64,000 nucleotides of DNA from Tricholoma matsutake (taxonomy: Eukaryota > Basidiomycota > Agaricomycetes > Agaricales > Tricholomataceae): positions 6,076,001 through 6,140,000 of the forward strand of contig AP026539.1 in assembly GCA_026075535.2 (NCBI GenBank). The letters run 5' to 3'. The notes below the pieces were generated by a model, which searched no databases, was not told where the DNA came from, and saw only the letters and a program-made list of their open reading frames with translations. The stretch's first letter is position 1, and the number at the start of each line of letters is the position of its first letter. Both the position numbers and the translations under genes were made by a program. Positions 59,205 through 64,000 of this stretch are shown piece after piece.

Positions 59205-61129
59205 GCAGATTGTGATAATCTACTTCAGGAAGGCAAGGTGGCTTTGCTAGAATATCTGCCACTTCTGTAGGCTGGAGAGGTACTGGATGGTCATCCATGG
59301 CCATGTCTCCTGGCTCAAGAATATCACATAATTCTTTTAAATGATTGTCACTGTGCAGTAAAGCATCTACACATGCTTGATGACTCATCTGACAAAGCAT
59401 TGTAAGATCTAAATCCCCTGATCTTGGTATTAGCTATCAATTTTTGAGCAAAATAATTGAAACACATATGGAGATGATAATTGGTGCTCATTTTTTGCAA
59501 CTTTCCATTCATTCATTCACCTGGAAACTCACTAAAAGAAGCCAAAGGACCCCAATATTTGAGAAGAGCACCATTATGCATTGCATAATGATGGTTTGGC
59601 TTGGATGGACAATGTGGAAAAAGTTGTTGAATAACAGTTCAATATTGAATATAATGCTGAGTATTGGCATCAGCATCAGCATTGGAGGTTTGATATGCAG
59701 CTACAATATTTGTTGCTGCAACAACATGATAGAAGCAGTAGAAGTGCTGGTGGTGGAAATTTGTGGCAGTAGTCATGTACTGGAATTCAGGAATAATAAG
59801 GGGAAAGATACATGTGAAGAGGGTGAGATATTCCCGAGCTTTGAGCTTGCCATGGCTTGGTTCACCAAGATTGGTTGGTGATCTTTGTATCCATGTTGGA
59901 AGAGTGATATCATGAATGCAATTTCTTATTGCTTGTAGCTCAGTTTCTGTGAAGCTAAAAGGCAAAGGGTCAACAGGAATATAGTTATCATCATCATCAT
60001 AATTGAAGTCATATGCATAGGGATTTGTGTGGCTCTGTGTGGCTGTAGGTGTTGATGATGAGGATGAGTCTGATAATTCAGAAGAAGATGGTGAGGGAGA
60101 CATAGGTGGTGGTGTATGGTGCATTGCCATTGCAGCCTCAAGATTATGTTTAGCTGCTTCTTGAAAAAGGTCATCCAATTCTTCAGCAGAATCTGATACA
60201 TCTGCCTCACTCCACTGCTCATCCTTTTCCACCTCTTTAACTTTTTGGCTTTCATCCTCATCCTGTCCAATTCCCCAGAGTGCATGAAGATGATGCTGTA
60301 AAACACCCTCAAGCCAGTTATGCATAAAACCTAGTACAACATGTTTGACTGGATCCCAATATGGAAGATTATGCAGTGGAGTCCAGTTGTCTTTTGCAGA
60401 GCATTTCAACCAGCTTTGGTTGTCTGATGCAACCATACCTCTGCCTATGCACCATTACAGAGTTCCCAAGATTGGATATTGAGATCCTCTAGCTGATCAC
60501 TGGTGCAGAGGCAGAAAGAACAGAACATTGTAGCACCATGTCCCAAAAAGCCAGTAGCCTTGCGACTTCCCTCAAGATCAGCAATCACAGGTGCAATTTT
60601 TGCTTTCACAGAGATGCATCAGAATGTCTAGATGTTGGCAAATTTTGGCCTGGTGCAGCACCATACTTGGCAACAGATTTAATAACAGGCTCAAGAAGAT
60701 GAGAGATGGTTGTGGGGTCAGGAAGATGGGGAGGAGGTGTGAGACCAACAATAAATGTATTCTCAAATTGATACCAGAGATGAAAAGGTAAGTTCAAACA
60801 ATAAAGCAGGGTTGCTCCACAAGACACTTTTTTGCCTATATATAAAATAAGCTGTGTCATAGTCTATGCAGAATTTGTTAATAACTTACCAGCAATCTTA
60901 TTGGTATAAGGATTGAACCAATCAACATAGATTCCAAATATTAGATGATAAGGAGACTGTAGAAAACCCTGCAAGTCATCCCAAGCAGGACTATCCTGCA
61001 TATCATTCATAATGGCACCAAAGGCAGCTGGTATATGGTTTCTGTGGTGGTTGAAAGCCTCATGAAGGCTGTCTTCAATGACCTTGGAAGATAAAAAGAA
61101 CTGAAGCCAAGAATCAAAGGATTGTGTAG

Positions 61130-62775
61130 CATCAGGAAAAAGTGCTCAGGCTGTAGGTCCCCACCAGAATTTGATAGCCGGATGTAGGCTATTTTTGACT
61201 CTGTATCAGTACCTCAATATTCCATAGCTGTACAGGGCATATGACCATGTGATAGTGATGAGTGGCAGACCATATAGAGTGACATTGCGTGCACCATGGA
61301 ATACATTGCATCTGTAGGCTCTGTAGCTGCCAGTTGTCCATAGCCCATGTAGAACTCAAAGTCAGAACATTGTATTGAGATGCCTAGGTATCATGGGGAG
61401 ACATGTATGCCTGGGGTATATTCAGTATTTATATAGAAGTTGTATGTGCATAAGAGGTGAGGTAGCTATAGTCAGATGTCGATGTTGAGTTGCGGCACTT
61501 TCTCTCTCTCAAGGCCATTCAAACTCCGCTTCCATTTTATCCGATCACACTTTCAAACTTGAACATTGTACAAATAGTCAACAACAGTTCAACAACATCC
61601 TTTCTCTTCCCTTTCCACCCTTCCATCCCTTGCTTGATCCCCTTGCTTACTACAGTAAATTGACTTCAAGCTCTCGTCGTTGCCATCTCACTTGTTAGTT
61701 TCTATCGTTGTTCAGTATGCTTGCCTACCAGCTAGTCCTTCGCTCTGGCATGATTGTTAGTTCTTATCTAGTTCTTACTATCTCGGTTGGTTTGGGCATG
61801 CTGTCGCTTTGTCTCTTCTAGGGCACTGTGGCCTCCTCTAGTTATCTATGCCGACAAATCGCTACATGTTTCTATGTGGCTAGAGTTCGAGGTTCAACCA
61901 AGGAATGGAAGATACACTGCTATGAATGTAAACTCCTCTCCCCTCGTTTACATCGATAGCTCACAATGCCACCCCTAGATGATGAATGGAGTATTCTACT
62001 GGGCTCTCTAGGTTGAGCTGACCAAATTGCATGGTAAGCACATCTCATCTCCATTTTCCTGACACAAATGTATGCTGATGACCATTTTGAACACAGCATC
62101 AAACTCGGTTTCGAGAGCTGTGCCTATGTAAGTCCACCTCCCCTCTTCATGAGCTCTATTCCCCAAACTGACCAATCAACCCACCTCTGCAGCACATGTT
62201 GTTCCTACAGCCTTATGGGGACTGGGACATGTATGTGTTGGACAGGGACCATGACCATGGATATAGACATGAATGCAAATAGGAGCAGGGGATGTGTGTT
62301 ATGTTCAAGGAGGTGGTTGTGGGCTGGGATTGTACTGCTGGCTGTATCATCTTTGCCTGTGCCTGTGTCACCATCTATGTCTATGTCTATGCCTACAGAA
62401 CTAGTTTGTCCTGCTTCCCCAAACTTGTTGGGAAGGTTGTGCGTGCTCCTACTCCCACCCTTCTGCTCCTACTACCAGCATTGCTTCTATCCTCCCACTC
62501 CCACTCCCACTTTGTTGTATGTAGTTCAGCTTGAACGAAGATTAGCTTTTACCTATTTGTCTATTGGAATGAGGTGCAGCTACTCTGTACAATAAAGGAT
62601 ATATCTGCTATGGTGTACTATGAGGCTATGGAGCTATCGAACTACAGGTTACTACCTATCACTACCAAGTGTAAGGGAATGCTACAGTGTACTATAAAAT
62701 AAGGGGCAAGCAATGGGACTACCAGTGCTATATTTGCAACATAGCACTACGTTGACCACTGCTTTTTTCCTGATG
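61130..62775. mobile_element. X element, copy 2, 1646 bp
   Basis: The termini are CATCAGGAAAAAGTG and the complement of CATCAGGAAAAAAGC. The transposase sequence resumes across it with a 2-bp duplication, AG (61128-61129 and 62776-62777). The interior has CCATCTATGTCTATG and CCCACTCCCACTCCC runs and no recognisable transposase. The empty site is visible in copy 1 near 21010-21030. Confidence 0.8.
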
Positions 62776-62935
62776 AGTGTATAGATGGCATGGGACCCAT
62801 TTAGGCCCATTTGGAGTATTCTGAGTTGTCCAGAGTTTTGTGTTATAGGATTGTGATCTTGGGGATGCCTTCCACTGACATTGCCAAGGAATAGGATGAG
62901 AAAAGAAGGAAAAGCACTTGGGGCAGCAATGACAT

Positions 62936-63309
62936 TAGTGTTGTCTCAGCTCAAGCTGATGTTTTTCATAAAATGAACCATAGCTTGGCAAATAAAATAG
63001 ATAAAATGTCCCAAATATTTGAGTGTATAGATAACCCCCAAAACTGAGGGGTCCTCTGCCAAAGGTATCTGAGACAATCAGCCATTCCCAACTTATTTGA
63101 CCAGCTCTGTTTTTGAGCCGAGTCACTGTGTCAAAATTTGTTTCTTAAATATGTCAGGAACAAATCATCCAATCAACTAAAGTTAGCAAAAGACCCCCCG
63201 GCTTTTGGGCCTGTCCATATGCTCAAATATTTTAGTGATTTTATCTATTATATTTACCAAGTTATGGCTCATTTTATGAAAAACATCGGCTTGAGCTGTG
63301 GCAACACTA
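62936..63309. mobile_element. hAT-like MITE, 374 bp
   Basis: Terminal repeats of about 47 bp start TAGTGTTGTCTCAGCTCAAG and end with the near complement, CTTGAGCTGTGGCAACACTA. Octamers GGCAGCAA (62922-62929) and GGCAGCAT (63310-63317) flank it with six extra bases on the left. Copy 1 (about 20864-20877) shows the empty site. The first ten bases (TAGTGTTGYC) match the palindromic MITEs at 33978 and 49200. Confidence 0.88.
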
Positions 63310-64000
63310 GGCAGCATGCTGTCCAAATGATTTCTGGCTCTGAGCAGTGAAGCCAATATGCTGTATGGACATCATGAGGAAGTTTGATGTTTGGAAGCTT
63401 GACATTGAGTCCAGATGATGAAAGAGCAACCTCGACAATAGAGAGAGTCACAGAAATAATAAGTTGAAGTCCTTGTAGAATTTTGTTGGTGATAGAACAA
63501 CTCACACCAGCTCTATTGTGGAGCCAGATGACAAGGAGGCAGATCATCTTTGTGATAAGTACTGTAGAAAAGTTGATATCTGCATAATTACTATTAGTCT
63601 TGATCTAACAATAACAATGTAGCACTTACCTGTGGGAGAATTAGAAGCTCTAGAACATTTTGGTGATGGGCTTGGGGATGATGATTGCCGCTTCCCCTTT
63701 GCCAGTTGTGAGACAGGCCATTTATCCTGTTTCTCATGCTTCAAATGGGTAGAACCATCAACATACTGTCCTGGCTGTTCAACACCATTGATGAAGATGG
63801 TTTTTGTGCTACAAATTGTGCAGTTACATATGACTAGTATGACTGGAGGCATGGTGAACTTGGTGAAGCCTCAGTGAAGGAAAAGAGGGGGAAAGAATGA
63901 CAGCTGTTTTGGACCATTTTTATAGAAACATCAAAATTGGTTGCTATTGTAACTGATGTACATCCTCTAACTGTCCCATGCAAGAGTCTGATGCCTGTCA

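Larger units (their letters stand above)
59137..63852 (-). pseudogene. Tnp2/Plavaka-like transposase, copy 2, interrupted
   Basis: It is the reverse-strand counterpart of 20332-23027 with the same blocks (CNCTICSTKT at the start near 63852, GFMHNWLEGVLQHH near 60330, KPNHHYAMHN near 59590). An X element (61130-62775) and a MITE (62936-63309) split it. It shares with copy 1 the TGA codons before TVIQQ and MNGK. It has one codon pair fewer in the Asp run, and the codon that is TAG in copy 1 is TGG here. Confidence 0.75.
52414..64000 (-). mobile_element. Composite Tnp2-like transposon, copy 2 (inverted, continues past the window)
   Basis: It begins CACAGCGGGCAAGTTCTGAG and the GTTGACTCATA subterminal array, then follows copy 1 (19981-26090) in reverse: unit B (to 54704), spacer, unit A from 55194. 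Its left flank differs from that of copy 1, so it is a separate insertion and not a duplicated chromosomal block. It has gained two X elements (52646-54262, 61130-62775), an E element (55213-57832) and a MITE (62936-63309). It lacks copy 1's TA MITE and the module at 25730-25860. Confidence 0.85.

Noticed and set aside
19981..64000. A large inverted segmental duplication (19981-26090 versus 52414-64000)
   Set aside because: The flanking sequences differ and copy 1 has its own ATA duplication in an LTR, so independent transposition fits better.

Overview
This window looks like a transposon-rich stretch of a basidiomycete, most likely agaricomycete, genome. The evidence is the set of element families present: Ty3/gypsy retrotransposons including a chromodomain type, a KDZ transposase with a CxC2 cysteine cluster beside a TET/JBP-type dioxygenase gene, Tnp2/Plavaka-like transposases, IS630-like DDE transposases, and short spliceosomal introns. 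Only one stretch (about 50.7-51.8 kb) looks like a possible ordinary cellular gene. Almost everything else is mobile DNA inserted into older mobile DNA.

Layout. 0.15-6.1 kb: a Ty3/gypsy chromovirus on the minus strand with both LTRs, broken by repeated TGA codons. 6.1-9.7 kb: no gene, some short repeats. 9.7-11.2 kb: one end of a modular repeat family (called 'E' here) with hairpins and a tRNA-like head. 11.7-15.6 kb: a second gypsy-type gag/protease split by a 2.2-kb hAT-like element. 16.0-18.7 kb: a third gypsy pol, resuming at 31.0 kb because a 12.2-kb stack of nested elements sits in it. That stack holds a hAT-like element, an E element, a solo LTR, a 6.1-kb composite Tnp2-like transposon, a TA-target MITE and another hAT-like element. 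31.35-33.6 kb: E-type modules and an IS630-like transposase fragment. 34.0 kb: a palindromic MITE. 36.0-40.5 kb: a second IS630-like transposase gene split by a complete E element with a 9-bp target duplication. 40.6-41.8 kb: a gag/protease fragment. 42.1-47.9 kb: the KDZ transposase and TET/JBP-like genes, head to head. 47.9-50.4 kb: tandem repeats and two MITEs. 50.7-51.8 kb: the RNase H1 N-domain-like gene. 52.4 kb to the end: a second, inverted copy of the composite Tnp2-like transposon, carrying four later insertions.

The most notable signal is the E family: terminal inverted repeats around TTTACACTCCCCCACC, 9-bp target duplications, tRNA-like heads pointing outward at one or both ends, GGACT/GGAATCC-rich tails, and a core of repeated units made of a GC-rich hairpin, a T-rich tract, a TACTAAC-like branch point and a YAG. 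I do not recognise it as a described family. A second theme is decay: nearly all nonsense codons in otherwise alignable coding regions are TGA where the family expects arginine, which fits C-to-T change at CGA and so cytosine methylation. All family assignments come from reading motifs; no database search was run.
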